Assembly: GCF_037042905.1 (NCBI RefSeq)
Contig: NC_087254.1
Location: forward strand, 14,307,103-14,371,102
DNA: 64,000 nt
Reading direction: 5' to 3'
DNA from: Lytechinus pictus
Lineage: Eukaryota; Echinodermata; Echinoidea; Temnopleuroida; Toxopneustidae
Under the pieces are notes generated by a model. The model saw only the letters and a list, made by a program, of their open reading frames with translations, was not told the DNA's origin and did not search any database. A program made the translations under genes and the position numbers. Below are positions 50,600 through 63,943 of the stretch, piece after piece (within the stretch, counting starts at the first letter, position 1; each line of letters opens with the position of its first letter).

Positions 50600-51005
50600 A
50601 TATATAATTTATTTTATATTTATTTATTTGTTTTCTTTATTTTCTACTGTAGGGTAGGCCTGTTCAGTTATGCAAAATTGCTTTCCAAAGGCGCAATGCT
50701 ACTCTACATCAATATCAATTCAATGTATGTAACAAAACAATAAAATAAAAACAGAAAACATTATATATACATATAGAGTGAATCAATAAGTATCATGGAA
50801 TCATTACATCAAGTTATATTCAGTGTATGACAATCAGAATTTTTATATTTTTGTATATCACAAGGGAGCCAGTTAAATAAGACGGCAGCAACATATTTAA
50901 AAGATTTTCTTCTATAATCCGTCCTTGGGCAGGGTATTTGAAGGGGACATTGTTCGGAATATCGTGTTTTATAAGTTACATTACGTTTGCTTGTTGAAAA
51001 GATAA
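50600..51005 (-). pseudogene. 3' remnant of a non-LTR retrotransposon
   Basis: Read on the minus strand, 50960 to 50830 gives LQIPCPRTDYRRKSFKYVAA then VLFNWLP, the C-terminal block typical of LINE ORF2 (compare 'PTRR...GPKLWNSL' in the copy at 8 kb). AT-rich 3' sequence with TAAATAA-type repeats follows toward 50600. No RT core remains. Confidence 0.6.
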
Positions 51006-53703
51006 ACTCTCTTTATAGACATATTCATGTTGATACTAACCTATGCCATCTTGATGAAAAAAAAAAACCTGCACTAAATTCAACACTCTACGCACTGGGG
51101 CGACATTATAACCAGAGAGCTATAGTCTTGTTTAGTCATTGAAGGGTTACCTTTATTCTGTTCATTATCTTTGAATATTTACATCACTTCATCAATCTGG
51201 TGTGTAAGTCATGATCAATATTTCTCCAGAGGACAGGCACTTGTTCCCGGCCTCCAGTCATGAGAGTATAAGAGGGTCTAAATTTGATTTGATCACGTGG
51301 GGGTATTAAGATTAAATTCTATTAAACCCATTAAAAATGTTAGTTGAATAACAGCTCATCCAATTATGTCTTCTCTCTCCCTTCAGGGGCGAAACAGAAG
51401 AAGAATATGAATGGTAGAAGAAGGAAATATTTCAAAGTATGAAGTACATAACAAATAAAAGAGAATCAACTTCAGAAACGTATATGCGCAGATTTGAAAA
51501 GTGTCTCTTCACAAAGGGCCCGCGCATTTAATTTTTTTTTAGAAAAGGGCATGTTTGGATGCTGGGAACAAGTGCCTTCCTGCCCCCTGGAGAAATTCGT
51601 GCTTTACGTGCTTTTGTCTTGCCCTTGGTTACAAGATCCATTTCACAGGCCTCTGTAGCTGTAGGTTCATTCACATGTCTGGAATTATGCTGTTTAGTAA
51701 ATTGTCAAATTTTATTAGGAAGTGCAATCAATTAATAACGCACCCATCTGTTGTACACTCGCAATCTCTCTCTATGTCAACTGTCTTTTTTACTACCTCA
51801 ATTCACCTCATTGCTTTTCTCCTTCTTTTCTCCCTCTTTCCCTCCATTTCTCTCTCTTTGATTTTCGCTCAATTTCCCTCTCTTTCTAATTTCTGTTGTA
51901 TCTTTTTTTTCTCTCTGTCCTTTGCTTTGATGTTAATACGGGACAGAAAAACGAATCTTGCCATTCAGATGTGATTTTTTGATTAATCTGTTAGATTTTT
52001 TTTTACAATTTTATCTCTAAATGCATGTACTATCAGCATTAATTTATCAGTTAATTTATATCGTGATATTATAAGTGTATTTATGGATTGTTGTATGTTT
52101 CATCTCTTGCGGCCAGTTAACTAAAATACTGTACACCTTATACTGAATCATTCAAATCTATCAGGATCTATGATAGTAGAAATTCTAATTGTTACACTTT
52201 CTCACACACACACTTTCTCTCTCTCGTTCGTCCTCTTTTTTTCTTTTCTTTATTCCCATCTCTTCCGTGCTAATTTCTGGTTCGACAGAATTAATTGTTT
52301 TTATGTTATTTGGCCGCATGTATTTTAAATTTTGGTTTATCATGATGGGGATGAATGTCGTAATTTAATACATGCACCCCCAACATGATAAACAAACTTT
52401 CCATGTGTTTTGATAAAGGGTTATGCAATTCGGCTTTTCAGCCGCTATAGATACCCTTGTTGAAATAAACCGTTTTAAATAAAATAAAAAATTAATTAAT
52501 TCATACTGATCACGACTTACACATCAGATTGATGAAGTGATATAAATATTCAAAGATGATGAACAGAATAAAGGTAACCCTTGAAGACAAATTGTACTTT
52601 GGTTTCGAAATCATGAAAATTGATATCGGGTGAAAATTACTAACTTAATTGGGTATAACTGAAAAGAAGCCAAAATAACCGTAAATATATACAAACCCGC
52701 TTGAATTTCTGAAACAAATTTATACAATGTCGTTCAAAACATCGTTGCCATTCTTCTCACAATTCATTGCTGCACTATGGAATGGTTTGAAATATTAATT
52801 GCTATAATTTTACATGGAGTTCATGAAATTTAATTTGTGAAATGAATGTGGATTTATCATCATAATCTATCTTTGTAATTCTCACCAGGATGGATGTGTA
52901 GATCGATTTGGACAACTGATGCCGAAGAGCCCCCACTGGGTAACTTGCAGCAGCTGCAGAAGATATCCAAGACATTTGTATGCAACATCTCAAAGATGTT
53001 TTTGCTAGACTGGTAAGACTTCTTTCAACATATAGCTTTTCGCTTCTATTTTTTATGATGGTTTCGGGCTTATCATAATTTTTTTCTTGTTCATCGAGGT
53101 GCTATAATGATATTCAATTCGTTTATTTAAAGCAGATATGAACTAATAGCGCCATCTCGAGTCCTCAACTACTCATACCTGGCCAGTTTTCTGACCCATA
53201 ATGCTAGTGTAATCCAGTAATATAGACCCACTTGAATGATAACATGCTAATTAACAACTCAATACATTTATACCGCAATAATTATGTTACCAAGTAGCAA
53301 AACAATTACTTTTCCTCTCAAAACATTTTAGTTTCTCTATACAAATACAATTATAGGTCAATTTATTCTCTGTAGTATTAGTAGATATCTGAAAAAGTAC
53401 ATACACAGTCAATGAGAGACCACACACAGTTCACTCCTCATTTAATAAAGAATTGAAGCTGAGATATGGGGAAAAGGCCTACATACTGTAAGGGCTTCTT
53501 GGTTTTTTCCAGATAGTTATCATTGCTTTATGATAAAGGATTTTTTTTCTTCTTGACCTGCTTTCATAAATGATGTTCATTTTTTTTTTCTTTAATTAAG
53601 AAATTGAAATTAATACAATGTATACTATACATACTGATTCTTGCATCTTCTTTATTCTTCTTTGAAGAACTTATGTAAAATCGGATGTTGTCTTTGTTTT
53701 GAA
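51006..53703. other. AT-rich spacer with isolated exon-like sites
   Basis: A segment 52889-53012 lies between a good acceptor (ctcaccag) and donor (gtaaga), but neither frame joins openly to other candidates. A pyrimidine-rich tract lies at 51765-51935. No gene model supported. Confidence 0.4.
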
Positions 53704-54824
53704 CAGTGGCGTACCGTACGTGGGTCACGGCAGGGGGGGGGCATCTGCAAAAAAATTGAGTCACTAAGTGGGCGCGCGAATCGCGCTCAATATCCAGGTA
53801 TACTGACTTAATTGAGACATTTTAAGGACTGTGCCATTAAATAAATATGTATCTCACTGATCAAATAAAGCGAGCGCGAAGCGCGAGTTGAAGATTTTTG
53901 ATATTCAGATCGTAAAAAAGGGACAATATAAGCAAATTTTTGTAATCATGATACGTACCTGTCTCACTAAGCAAACACTGCGAGCTGAAATTTTAGTATA
54001 TATTGACCCGAAAACAGATATTTTAAGGACTATTTTTTTTAATAGAAATTCATGAATATATTGCAAAAGTCATCTAATGCGAGCCCCAAAAGCTTGCTGA
54101 TTTATTTTGTAGAATTACGTCATAACACATGAAGCACTTTTTGTGGTCATTGGAATCATGAACACGATACGTATCTTACTAATATTGCAAGCGCGAAGCA
54201 CGAGCTGATAATTTTGACATTCAGAACTGAAGAGGGGCATTCTAAGGATTTTTGTAGGAATTCATTAAGACCATACGTATTTCACTAACCAAATTATGCC
54301 AGCGTGGAGGCGCGAGCTGAACATTTTTGATATACAGACCAGGATAAGGGACATTTTAAGGACTGTTTTTAGGAATTCGTGAAGAGCAGACATATATCGT
54401 CAGTCAATTAATACAAATGTAAGCACGGACAGGAAATGTTTTATATTCAGACCTTAAAAGGGGACAATCACTTTAAGTAGTCATGAAAAAGAAGCATGTA
54501 ACTTCATAATAATAAAACAAAACTCTAAGTGTGAGGAAATATATTTGGTGTAGGCCTATATATTGACTTAAAAACATGATGTTTTAGTACCATTTAATCC
54601 CTTTGAACAGGATTATATATTTCATTAAACGGACAGGAGTGATACACATATAGCCCTATGAAGAAAATTATGTTTCATACAGTTATGCAAAAAAAAAATT
54701 TCTCATGTAATATAATCTCCCCTAATACGTTTTTCTTTCTTTCTTCCTTTTCCCATTTTCTCCCTTTTTTTTTGGGGGGGGGGGGGCACGTGCCCCCGCC
54801 CCCCCCCCCGTAGTTACGCCACTG
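53704..54824 (+). mobile_element. Complete hAT-like modular element, 8-bp duplication GTTTTGAA
   Basis: CAGTGGCGTACCGTACG at the left, TAGTTACGCCACTG at the right, GTTTTGAA at 53696-53703 and 54825-54832. Same order of modules as 12675-13843 (same phrases 'agcacggacaggaaatgttt', 'caatcactttaagtagtcat'), but the GC boxes are more worn, so it is an older copy. Confidence 0.9.
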
Positions 54825-54869
54825 GTTTTGAATGTCTTACTTTAATTACCTTTATTGAATTTATTGCAG

Positions 54870-55056
54870 ATTCCATTTGAGTGCTTCAGCCATATTGCAT
54901 ACTTTTAAAACGAAACGAGTGAAGCAGGGAAATCGCAGACATCGCCCATTTCTGAAGGTCAAGAGCATCTCTTCTATAGCTGCTTCGATAGAGAAAGCAC
55001 CCGAGTCAACACAGGGCAGTGAATCAAGCCACAGGGATGTTTCTTGTGACACCGTG
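54870..55056 (+). other. Exon-like open segment of unknown status
   Basis: Follows 'tttattgcag' and stays open for about 62 codons (LHTFKTKRVKQGNRRHR, SIAASIEKAPESTQGSES) until the TTAA of the MITE at 55057. Composition looks coding. The upstream donor at 53012 would create TGA at the junction, so it may be a relic. Confidence 0.3.
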
Positions 55057-55632
55057 TTAAAGGTGTTCTCCAGGCTGAAAATAATACGGTTTGAACAAAT
55101 AAAGTAAGATACGATGAACACGCTGAAAGTTTCATCAAATTCGGACAAGGAATAAGAAAGTTATGAAACCTTAAAACTTTGCATAATTTTGGTGAAACCG
55201 TTCATGAATATGCAAGCTAATAATGCCATCCCCATTTATTATTGTGTATTTTATTGTATAAAATAATATTTATTCATTTTTTCCCCCAAGAATGAACAAT
55301 ATTCGGATTGACAACTGATTTGATGCACAAGATATTAAATGCTGCAAATTATTTGATTTCAAGGGAGATATAATATCAAACACATATGACAAAAATGAAT
55401 TTTGATTACATGTAAAAACAAAAGGAAAAGAAAAGTTGGGACATGACAACGATCAGCCCACCTGTTTGATATCAATGACGGAACGTATATAACTGTTTTC
55501 ACAAAATATTGCTAAATTTGAAAATCCAATTAATTGTTTGTTCTTAGATTTTCTGAAATTTTCAGTGTTTTGCTAGTTGAATTTTATTCTTTTTATTCAG
55601 ATTAATTATTTTCAGTCCGGAGAACCCTTTCA
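55057..55632. mobile_element. TTAA-type foldback MITE, diverged copy
   Basis: TTAAAGGTGTTCTCCAGGCT at the left. The right end CGGAGAACCCTTTCA has lost the exact TTAA. Internal phrases match the 35744 copy. Confidence 0.7.
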
Positions 55633-55769
55633 GGCAGAGAATGGCACTGATTCAAAAATTAAAGAACTCCCCCAATGGATAACGATTCATGGACAGATTC
55701 CAGATGAGAGGCGGATAGATCAGAAAGCTTGGGGATCGAGCCAACCAGTATAGTGCCCGCCACGTAAAA

Positions 55770-55985
55770 ATGGTAAAGATAAAAATGACGAAGGTAAAAT
55801 TACAGAAGCAAAAATAAATGGCAATAGTAAAAATGGTATATAGTAATTAAAAAATGGTAGAGGTTGAATTGCAGAAGTAATTATGGCAGATTGAGAAGTA
55901 AATTGGCAGGGGCAAATATGGCAGAGGTAAAAATGAACGAAGGTATAAATGCATGAATGAAAAACAGCAAGAATGAATGATTAGA
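55770..55985. repeat. Degenerate short tandem repeat (GTAAAAATGGCAGA type)
   Basis: Variants of 'ggtaaaaatggcaga' recur about every 15 bp, followed by a short GATA run. Confidence 0.6.
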
Positions 55986-56490
55986 TATATAGATAGATAG
56001 ATAGATTAAAAAAATGATAAATGAATGAAACAAATAAATGGATGTAGAATAGGCCTATATGTTAGCATAAAGTGTATTGCTCTATTAGACCAATACAACA
56101 TTATAATTTGCATAGTGCATTAGTGTTTTAACTTTTTAGGGACCATTATCATCATTCACCATGCATTTAGGCAAGGTTGGTTTACAAGTTAAAATGTAAA
56201 GAAGTATAGACTATAGACCATAAGTGGGCTCATCCCTCTCCCCTTTTAAATGCAAGGTATGTTTAGATAATTAGACCCAAAACTTCAATAAACCTGTTTT
56301 CTAAGTGAGTTATATTTATGGATATTTCTTTCCTGGTAACTAAGTTAAGCCTCAGTCACATCGACATTACTGACTCTAGATGGAAAAACATACGTTACAT
56401 ACAAGAACATACCATCGGTCAGAATGGAGTCCGTCTCGTTTGTGTGACTGTACTTAGAGTACTATACCAATGTCTTTTTGAAATTTGTTC

Positions 56491-57094
56491 TTAAAGGGGT
56501 AATCCAGTCTGAAGTAAATATGATTTGAACAGATAAAGAAAAAATCAGACGGATAAAACACTGAAAATTTGATCAAAATCGGACAAGGAATGACAAAGTT
56601 ATGACGAAAGATTTGCATTTTCCGGTGAAACAGTTCTAGGCACGTCTTCATGAATATTCATTGAGCAAATTGATGATGTCATATTAATACTTGTTTTTTT
56701 TTATTTCATTATATGAAATTAGGTTTATTCAAGTTTTTTCCTCCAAGAACTAAAAAATTGGATTGACAACTGATTTAGTGCATTATATATTCATTGCTGC
56801 AACTTATTTCATGATAAGAGAGACATATTATTCACACATGTATGAAATGATGCAAAAAATTATGATTTCATGTAATAACATAAGAAAAAGGAAAGAGATG
56901 TGACATCATCAGCCCACCTAATGAATATTCATGACGACGTGTATATAACTGTTTTCACAAAATATTGCAAAAATTTACAATTCAATATTATTTTATTCGT
57001 TATCAGATTTTGATGAAATTTTCGGCATTTCGTTTTGTGAATTTTACTCTATTTATTCAGATATAAATATTTTAAGCCCGGAGTATCCCTTTAA
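56491..57094. mobile_element. TTAA-flanked foldback MITE, first of three in a chain
   Basis: TTAAAGGGGTAATCCAGTCT at the left, GGAGTATCCCTTTAA at the right. Body as in 35744-36353. Confidence 0.8.
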
Positions 57095-57460
57095 ATGGGA
57101 AGTTCACCCTGACGAAAAGTTTGTAATAAAAATACTAGGCCGGAAAAAATAAATAAAAAAATATTGGTGAAGGTTTGAGGAAAATCAATTAACGATTAAG
57201 AAAGCTAGTACAACTTGAATTTTTTGTGACTTCCAGAGCAACCAACACCCCCATATTGTAATAAAAAATAATGGTTTGTGGTCACTATAGTTTTCTCTCT
57301 TTCAGGAGCGGATGTGAAATTGTTTGTCTGTTGATTTATTTAAGTTACAATAAAAAATATTTTCTTTTTTTTAAAGAAAATTATAATTAATTGATTTTCA
57401 AAATTATTTTTAAAACTATTTTTACAACAGATCTTTCTTCAAAGTGAACTTCCCCCTTAA
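57091..57460. mobile_element. TTAA-flanked MITE, second in the chain
   Basis: TTAAATGGGAAGTTCACCCT at the left, inverse of AAAGTGAACTTCCCCCTTAA at the right. It shares TTAA 57091-57094 with its left neighbour and 57457-57460 with its right neighbour. Confidence 0.75.
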
Positions 57461-58221
57461 CCCTAACTAGGCCGGGCTTTTTTGGCTTTTCTGTGGCCGG
57501 GGGGGGGGGTTGATTCAACCCCCCCCCCCCCCCTGAGATCTCGGCCGCCGATCGCGCGAGCGCCGCAAAAATGTGCACGCTGGTAGTGTGCGATGTAATT
57601 TACAAGGCTGTATGGTAAAATTTTCCAAAATAATGAGATTTTATTTTATATGAATTAATTATGCTAATTTATGCATAAATCATACTTTTTGCTCTAATTC
57701 ACTAAATAAAGCTCCTAGAATGCTAATTTTTGGTAAAAATATTCTTTGTAGCATTCTTAACAATCGCAATTGAAAACAAAAATCGTTTTGGAATCAATTT
57801 CTTATGTATTTTATTGTTTTATGAATTTCTTATGTATTTCTTTGTTTTTCTTTGCTTTTTTCACCAGATTTATTGCACAACCTTTTTGAAGCATAATTAT
57901 GCTAAAATCAATTGATTTCAGCTGTTTAAAGTAAAAATAATCATATCTTTATGAATAAGATGAGAAAACTCAATTTGCATTGACTTTGTACACAAAATAA
58001 CGTTTTGGAACAATTTTTGGTCTGACATGCACTTACGAAATGTTGCGTAATTTCAGAACCGCGTACCTGGGTGTTGTAAATATTGTCTCAAAAGATGCGC
58101 GAGACTTTAAAGTATAAACTCTGTGAGTGGCGCGGTCAAAAAATTTCGCGCGGCGGAATGATCGCAGAAAATGTTGAGGGGGGGTTGATTCAACCCCCCC
58201 CCCCGGCCATTTTAGGGTTAA
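57457..58221. mobile_element. TTAA-flanked MITE, third in the chain
   Basis: TTAACCCTAACTAGGCCGGG at the left, CCGGCCATTTTAGGGTTAA at the right. Both ends carry 'ggggttgattcaacccccc' palindromes near 57498 and 58182. TTAA at 57457-57460 and 58218-58221. Confidence 0.8.
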
Positions 58222-59857
58222 GGAATCGATTACTATACTTTCTTGCGGCCAAGATGGTCTACATTTCTTTAATTGGTAATTGTTATAATTTGGTGAGCTT
58301 TAAAGTCGTCAAAATGAGTGTTATTAATTACACATATAATTTGAAAGTAAAATCAGTTCCTGCTAGCATATCTCTCCAAACCAAAGATCTGACTCGTCTA
58401 TTATCTGAAATGTGCTTAGAAAATGCGAACTATAAGTTCCTCTGCAAGTAAAACTAGCTAATTTTTTTTAGAATTTGTGATTTTATTCGATTAGTGTTTC
58501 ATAAAGTTTTTCGTAAGTTATTAATGACTTAACGCTCGACTGGTGATCATTTCTTAAGGTACATGCTATAGCCCCATATAGCAGACGTAGCGCCAAGAAC
58601 ATGTTCCAATCGTGCGTAAGATGTTCCGTAACTTTACGAAATACTTTATGAAACACGTATTAAATGATCTTGTTACACCTTCCCTTGGCTACTTGTATTG
58701 ATTCTCAAACCGGTTTGATATACAACTTGTCCCCCTCCCTTTATTCTCTCTCTTACCCCCCCCCCCCTCCACCATTCATTAAATTTTTCTCACCAAAAAA
58801 TATGTAATCCTATATTTCCTTATCATACTTATATTCCATCATTAACCAATCATTCTCTTTTTCTGTTCTTCTTTCTGCTTCTACGTCTCTGCTAATTTGC
58901 ATTGATTTTTTTTCAAACTTTTTCTCTCAACTTACTACAATTAACTGCCCCTATTTCTTTGCCCTTCTCTCAACCTTAAATATTTACCAGTCATTAATTT
59001 TTCTCAATCATGAATTTTCGATTTCATCAATCCTAGCTCTTTCACCCTTCTGTCTATTCCCCTTTTCTATTTCTATCTACCTCTCGTTCAGCCACCCCCC
59101 CCTCTTTCTCTCTCTCTCCTCGCCTTCCCATTCTCTCTCTCTCTTTCTGTGATTCTTCTTTGCTCATTAGCAAAGATTACCGCCATCTGAAGGGGCTTTC
59201 ACAATGGTTGTAACTATATCAGACCAACATGAATGCCACTTAAAATTGATGAAAAAGTCTTAAAATCGTCTAGAATAACAAATTTTGTACATAAAATATT
59301 TCTTTGGCGAAAAATAAGTTTTTAAAAAGTCTGAATAAAGATTTAAGTCTGAAAACGGCATCCCTGGACCAGACAACCAATGGTGAGAGCCCCTTAAATG
59401 CCATCCTACATTCTTTGTCCATTCCCCCACATCCCTTGGAAATAGAGTGAACTTCATGAAAGCATGTCCAAATTAATAAACATGATTTACAAGGTCTGCA
59501 AAAGACTGGAACAAACTTCCAATAATATCCTCGGATCCAAACATCCTATGATGTGAGAAACGGTATCAAACGCAGATGAATTAACGTTTAGCATTGTCAA
59601 TCTGAAGTAATATCTATTCACGCTTAATATGCAAATGGAAAGATATATGTTCCATATATTACTATCGAGTCTCTAATTATTTCAGATATTATTCAAGAAT
59701 ACAATTAAAATGTGTGAAAATACCCATTAAATATGAAATCTGAAATGTTTTCACACTCAAAATCTATTCACCAAATTTTTCACTCTGTGAATTTCACTCT
59801 TGATTTTTTAAAAAATGTAATTCATGAATCCCCTAATTCCAAATAAAAATATACCCT
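58222..59857. other. No gene seen; one small MITE and a pyrimidine-rich tract
   Basis: A small inverted element with TTTCATAAAGT/ACTTTATGAAA ends lies at about 58496-58655. A CT-rich tract occupies 58720-59160. Confidence 0.45.
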
Positions 59858-60127
59858 GGGCCCCGTTTTACAAAGAGTTGCGATTGATCCAATCAACCAC
59901 AACTATGGAAAGCCAGCAACGTCAACATCTTAAAAGCATGTAGTTCAGAATATTTTTCTAGATGTGTATATTCATACATTCATCATTACTTTTAGAATTC
60001 AGTGTGCTTCTCTTTGTTTATAAAGGACATTGTGCAAATTTCCTGTAGAAAAAAATTATGACGTTGATGGATTTCCATATAGTTGATGTTGATCGGATCA
60101 ATCGTAACCCTTTGTAAGACGGGGCCC
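59858..60127. mobile_element. MITE with GGGCCCCGTTTTAC ends, copy 2
   Basis: GGGCCCCGTTTTACAAAGAG at the left, inverse of TTTGTAAGACGGGGCCC at the right. The body matches 17971-18242 ('gccagcaacgtcaacatct'). Confidence 0.8.
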
Positions 60128-62154
60128 TAGAATGTTGCAAAGTGCATTGTTATTGAGGTTTTCACTAAAACTAAGCATTTTTTTAATGATTTTTATTTTG
60201 AATCATTATCTATCATGGACAAACTGGGATTTTCTTGCATTTTTATCAATATTGAAATATTTCATCTCGGAATACATGTAACGGAAACGCAGTAATGGCT
60301 GCCATAGTATTATAAATCATTTTTTGAAAGGAAAAAAAGTTCAACCTCAATTTCAATTCATTTTGCAACATTTTCTTTAGGGAAGAATCTGGATGTGAGG
60401 GAAGGGGGGGGGGGATACAAGCCAAAATGTGACATTGTCAAAAATGGGTACTCTATAAGCTGAATTATCACATTGGGGCAGCCCCACTTGGGCCCCGTAT
60501 TATTTTTAAGGAGTAATAAAAATAGGGGAAAGAAGGAAAAGTATCGAGGGATTTTTTTTTTAAAGAGTAAAAAAAAAGAAAAGATGGAATAGTATTTTTT
60601 TTTAAGCTGGTTGTGTAACTATATCCCTTAATTATTAAAAAATGACGCCACTGGAGGTCGTCTTGTCCCCCATTATGGCTTTGCTGAAAAATTGCCACCA
60701 TCTTGAAAATATCTTTGGGCTTAAATTCAGCTTATATGGTGCCAAAAAAAGGTATTCCAAATCATGAGGGTTTATAGAAATTAAAAAATAATTTGCTTTC
60801 TACTGATTAAAATTGCATCACTGAATAAATTGATCTGGAAGTCATTCAGTGACAAATCACTTGATAAAGGCATTGAATATGAAATCTCAGAAAATAGACA
60901 TTGATACATATAAGCCCTCTTAATTTGGATTACCTTCTACAAAGACACAAGGGGAAGACTTGATTTGTTTAAATGCTGTAGGGTGCCCAACAGCATTGAG
61001 TAAATAAACTTTTGCTTGTCGGCATGGTTGTGTACAAAATATATGGGGGAATGGTAAAGGGGGTGTGAGGGGGGCACAGGGATGGCCCATGGGGGTAAAT
61101 CTCCCACTCCTTCACCCCTGGACCATTTCCCCTATATATCTTATACACAACCTACAACGATATGCAAATGTATACCTACCCAACACTAGTGGGCGCTTCC
61201 CCATGTGTCTTTGCTTTCTACATTGTACAATACCCATGGGGCAATTACATAATATATTATCATACGTCCGACCTATAATACCAAATGGACAGAATAATCA
61301 AGATGTCCCACTTCTAGGATATTGGACGTACATATCCACATATCTTATGGAATTGCCCCATGACAAATCTATAAAGATGGGGGTTTTCAGGAACAATGTC
61401 ACTTTTGGCTTGCAAAATGTAAAGGGGGGGGGGGGGTGGTTGGAGACTTACAAGGGGTAGGGTAAGTCTTGTTTCTGGACTTGTACAGATACTCGATGCA
61501 CACAAATAACATGACTGAAAATAATTTTTTTTTTTCATTTTCCAAGGGATCATTTATTATGTAACTGTTTTGTTAAAAAAAAGATTTAAAAAAAAAATGA
61601 CCAGCAGCCCAGAAGATTCATTCAAGTATACAAGATACCACAGCAGCTGATCTTTTGATTCAATGGGGCAAACCCCAGCCCTCACAAAATGACCACCAGC
61701 CTGATCCGAGTCGGGGTCTTCCTGCCAGAATCACACAATGTGACACCACTACCAAAAGTCCAATTTTCAAGTGTGCAGGGCGGGGCACTGGACACTGTCA
61801 TGCATGTATACCACATCTTTAAATATAGGTGCTTCATTTTCAAGTTTAATGATACTTTGTGTAGCCAAGAGTACGCAGACAATGCACTGATTTTTCTATC
61901 TATCGTGTTGCCAAGGGTATCTATTGACCCAAACACCTCCCCCTTTTTTCTTCCTTACCATGTGAGTATGTCTGTTAATCTCCTTTGTAGTCTCTCTATT
62001 CACCCTTGAACAAAACCACTACCTTATTACCTTTAATCTGCTCCCTTCCTCATTACCACCCCTCCTCCCCCTCTGTTCCCCCTCTCCTCTCTAGCTTACC
62101 AGTTAATCCACTTCTTGCGATCTCTCTCCATACCTCCCTGTACTATCCATCCAG
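60128..62154. other. Intergenic, no supportable gene
   Basis: Poly-G and poly-A interruptions and short ORFs only. The ORF pair at 61682-62009 overlaps on both strands and has no motif. Confidence 0.4.
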
Positions 62155-62288
62155 TGAAGTGTTTCATAAAGGTTTTGTCAGTAATTTTCACAAAGAGATG
62201 TTATAAGCTACTGTAAATCCTTGCATCTGATTGGCTCAGAGCAATTTTGTGAAAATCGCTGACAAAAGCTCTTCATGAAATGCTCCAA
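62155..62288. mobile_element. MITE with TTTCATAAAG/CTTCATGAAA ends, relative of 30141-30272
   Basis: 'tttgtcagtaattttcacaa' and 'ttataagctactgtaaatcc' appear in both copies, in matching order. The ends are inverted. Confidence 0.7.
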
Positions 62289-63790
62289 ATATCTGCCAAT
62301 CTTCCTTCATTTCACATACAACATTTATTATCCATGACTGATATTTTTACTTGCACCTATTTTTTTTTTTTTTTGGGGGGGGGTTGTACAGTGTATGTTT
62401 TTGGTATCATTACTTAATCACTTTCATTATCTTTTACACTTTTGTTCATGCATGCATGGCCTATTGTGGTTTTACCTATATCCAAAATAAAAGCATGCAC
62501 TTTTCAAATGAAAATGGAAAATATAAAAGCAATTTTACAAATAATTACACCCTTTTCTGTACATGATGCAATCCTGTTTCTAAGAACTGCACTGTAAACA
62601 GCATGTTGGTGAATATTTTTTATTAAACCAACAGGAAAAAGTATACTTTTGTTTTGCTATGTCTTGTTTTCATTGTTTTCTTTGTTTCCCCATAATGGTC
62701 ATTTTATCTATTCACCACCAAATGTTTTGGACTTGCATAATGTATCCATCACTATCTCCACACAACTCTGAGAGATGAGGCCAGATCAGACGGGAAAACA
62801 AGATATGTGAATCTAGATCTAATTAGGTTAAACCCTCAATATAGGCTCGTCCTGAGGAAGTGCACTTTATATCCCACAATGGTTTTAAAAAAAGCTCATC
62901 AATCAATGCAGTACAATGCATGTATCCTAGTCACAAAGTGCAATGTCAAATTTAAAGAGACAGCAACCCCATAAATATCTCTAAACCTTGTTCCAGACTG
63001 GGACGTAGGAAACCAAAGGGGTCACTGACAGCTGAAACAATCAACCAGAAGAACAATGTCAAACAGCATCCAAAATAAATGTTTTTTTTAGACTGGGATG
63101 TAGGAAACCATTTCTTAAGCCAAAGGGTCATTAAGAAGCCATGTCAAATTTCACAGACAGTACCCAAAAAACTTTTCCAGAACTCTTTCCAGATTGCAGG
63201 TAGGAAACCATTCTTCAGCCACCGGCACACTCTACCAGAAGAATTTATCCAATCAAACTCCTCTATCTTCAAATAGGAAATGTCAAAGCTGGGTGATTAA
63301 CAGGCCAGAGTATCCCTTAGTCCCTGCCATCCATGTGTAGATGATGATGAGGCTCCTCAAGGAGTTTCAGGCCTTTCCTCCTCGTAGACCATGTCACTAT
63401 CCTTTATGACCTAAGTGGGTGAATCCCATGAAAGCAGCTCAGGTATGGACCAAGTAAGTCTTTAACCACAGTAGAGAGCTAATGTGAATTTGAAAGACAA
63501 CTGGATGAACCTATAAAATCAGATACGCCAAGTTCCATCAAATGCATTCCAAAATAAAGCAATCCCTCTCACATAAATTCAGCCAAGTGAATAAATGAAA
63601 TCCTTGTTCACATGGGGTATGACTTAATGTTCCTCTAGGAAAAACTGCCAAACGATGACGAAATTATTGCAAAAGGAAAAAAATGGACATCGGAGAATTC
63701 AGATGGTTGACAATCTGGTGGATCACTCTCCCGCCCATAGATCAGAAGTTGGACGAATGGCCCAGCACCTCCTCACATAAAGCCAAGGAA
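62289..63790. other. No gene model; repeated 'taggaaaccatt' phrase
   Basis: From about 62980 to 63270 three diverged units of about 100 bp share 'gactgggatgtaggaaacca', 'gccaaagggtca' and 'ccagaagaa'. Poor in recognised MITEs. It could be a 3' UTR of a gene outside the window. Confidence 0.35.
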
Positions 63791-63796
63791 AGAGGG

Positions 63797-63943
63797 TCCA
63801 TTTCACAAAACTTGTTTTAACAACACATTTGCAATAACAGTTAAAAGCTACTGAAATCCTCCAATCTGATTGGCTGATAGCAACTTTCTATAGAAACTGT
63901 TCAATTGTTATTATAACAAGTCTTTATGAAACGGAACCTTGGT
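63797..63943. mobile_element. MITE with TTTCACAAAACTTGTT inverted ends
   Basis: TCCATTTCACAAAACTTGTT at the left and AACAAGTCTTTATGAAACGG-type inverse at the right, with 'ccaatctgattggctgatag' in the middle. Confidence 0.7.

Noticed and set aside
52889..55056. Two-exon coding model (52889-53012 joined to 54870-55056)
   Set aside because: The frame that stays open through the first piece meets TGA formed at the junction, and the other frames stop earlier.
61682..62009. ORFs of 84 and 106 codons on opposite strands
   Set aside because: They overlap each other, lack motifs and have no splice or promoter support.
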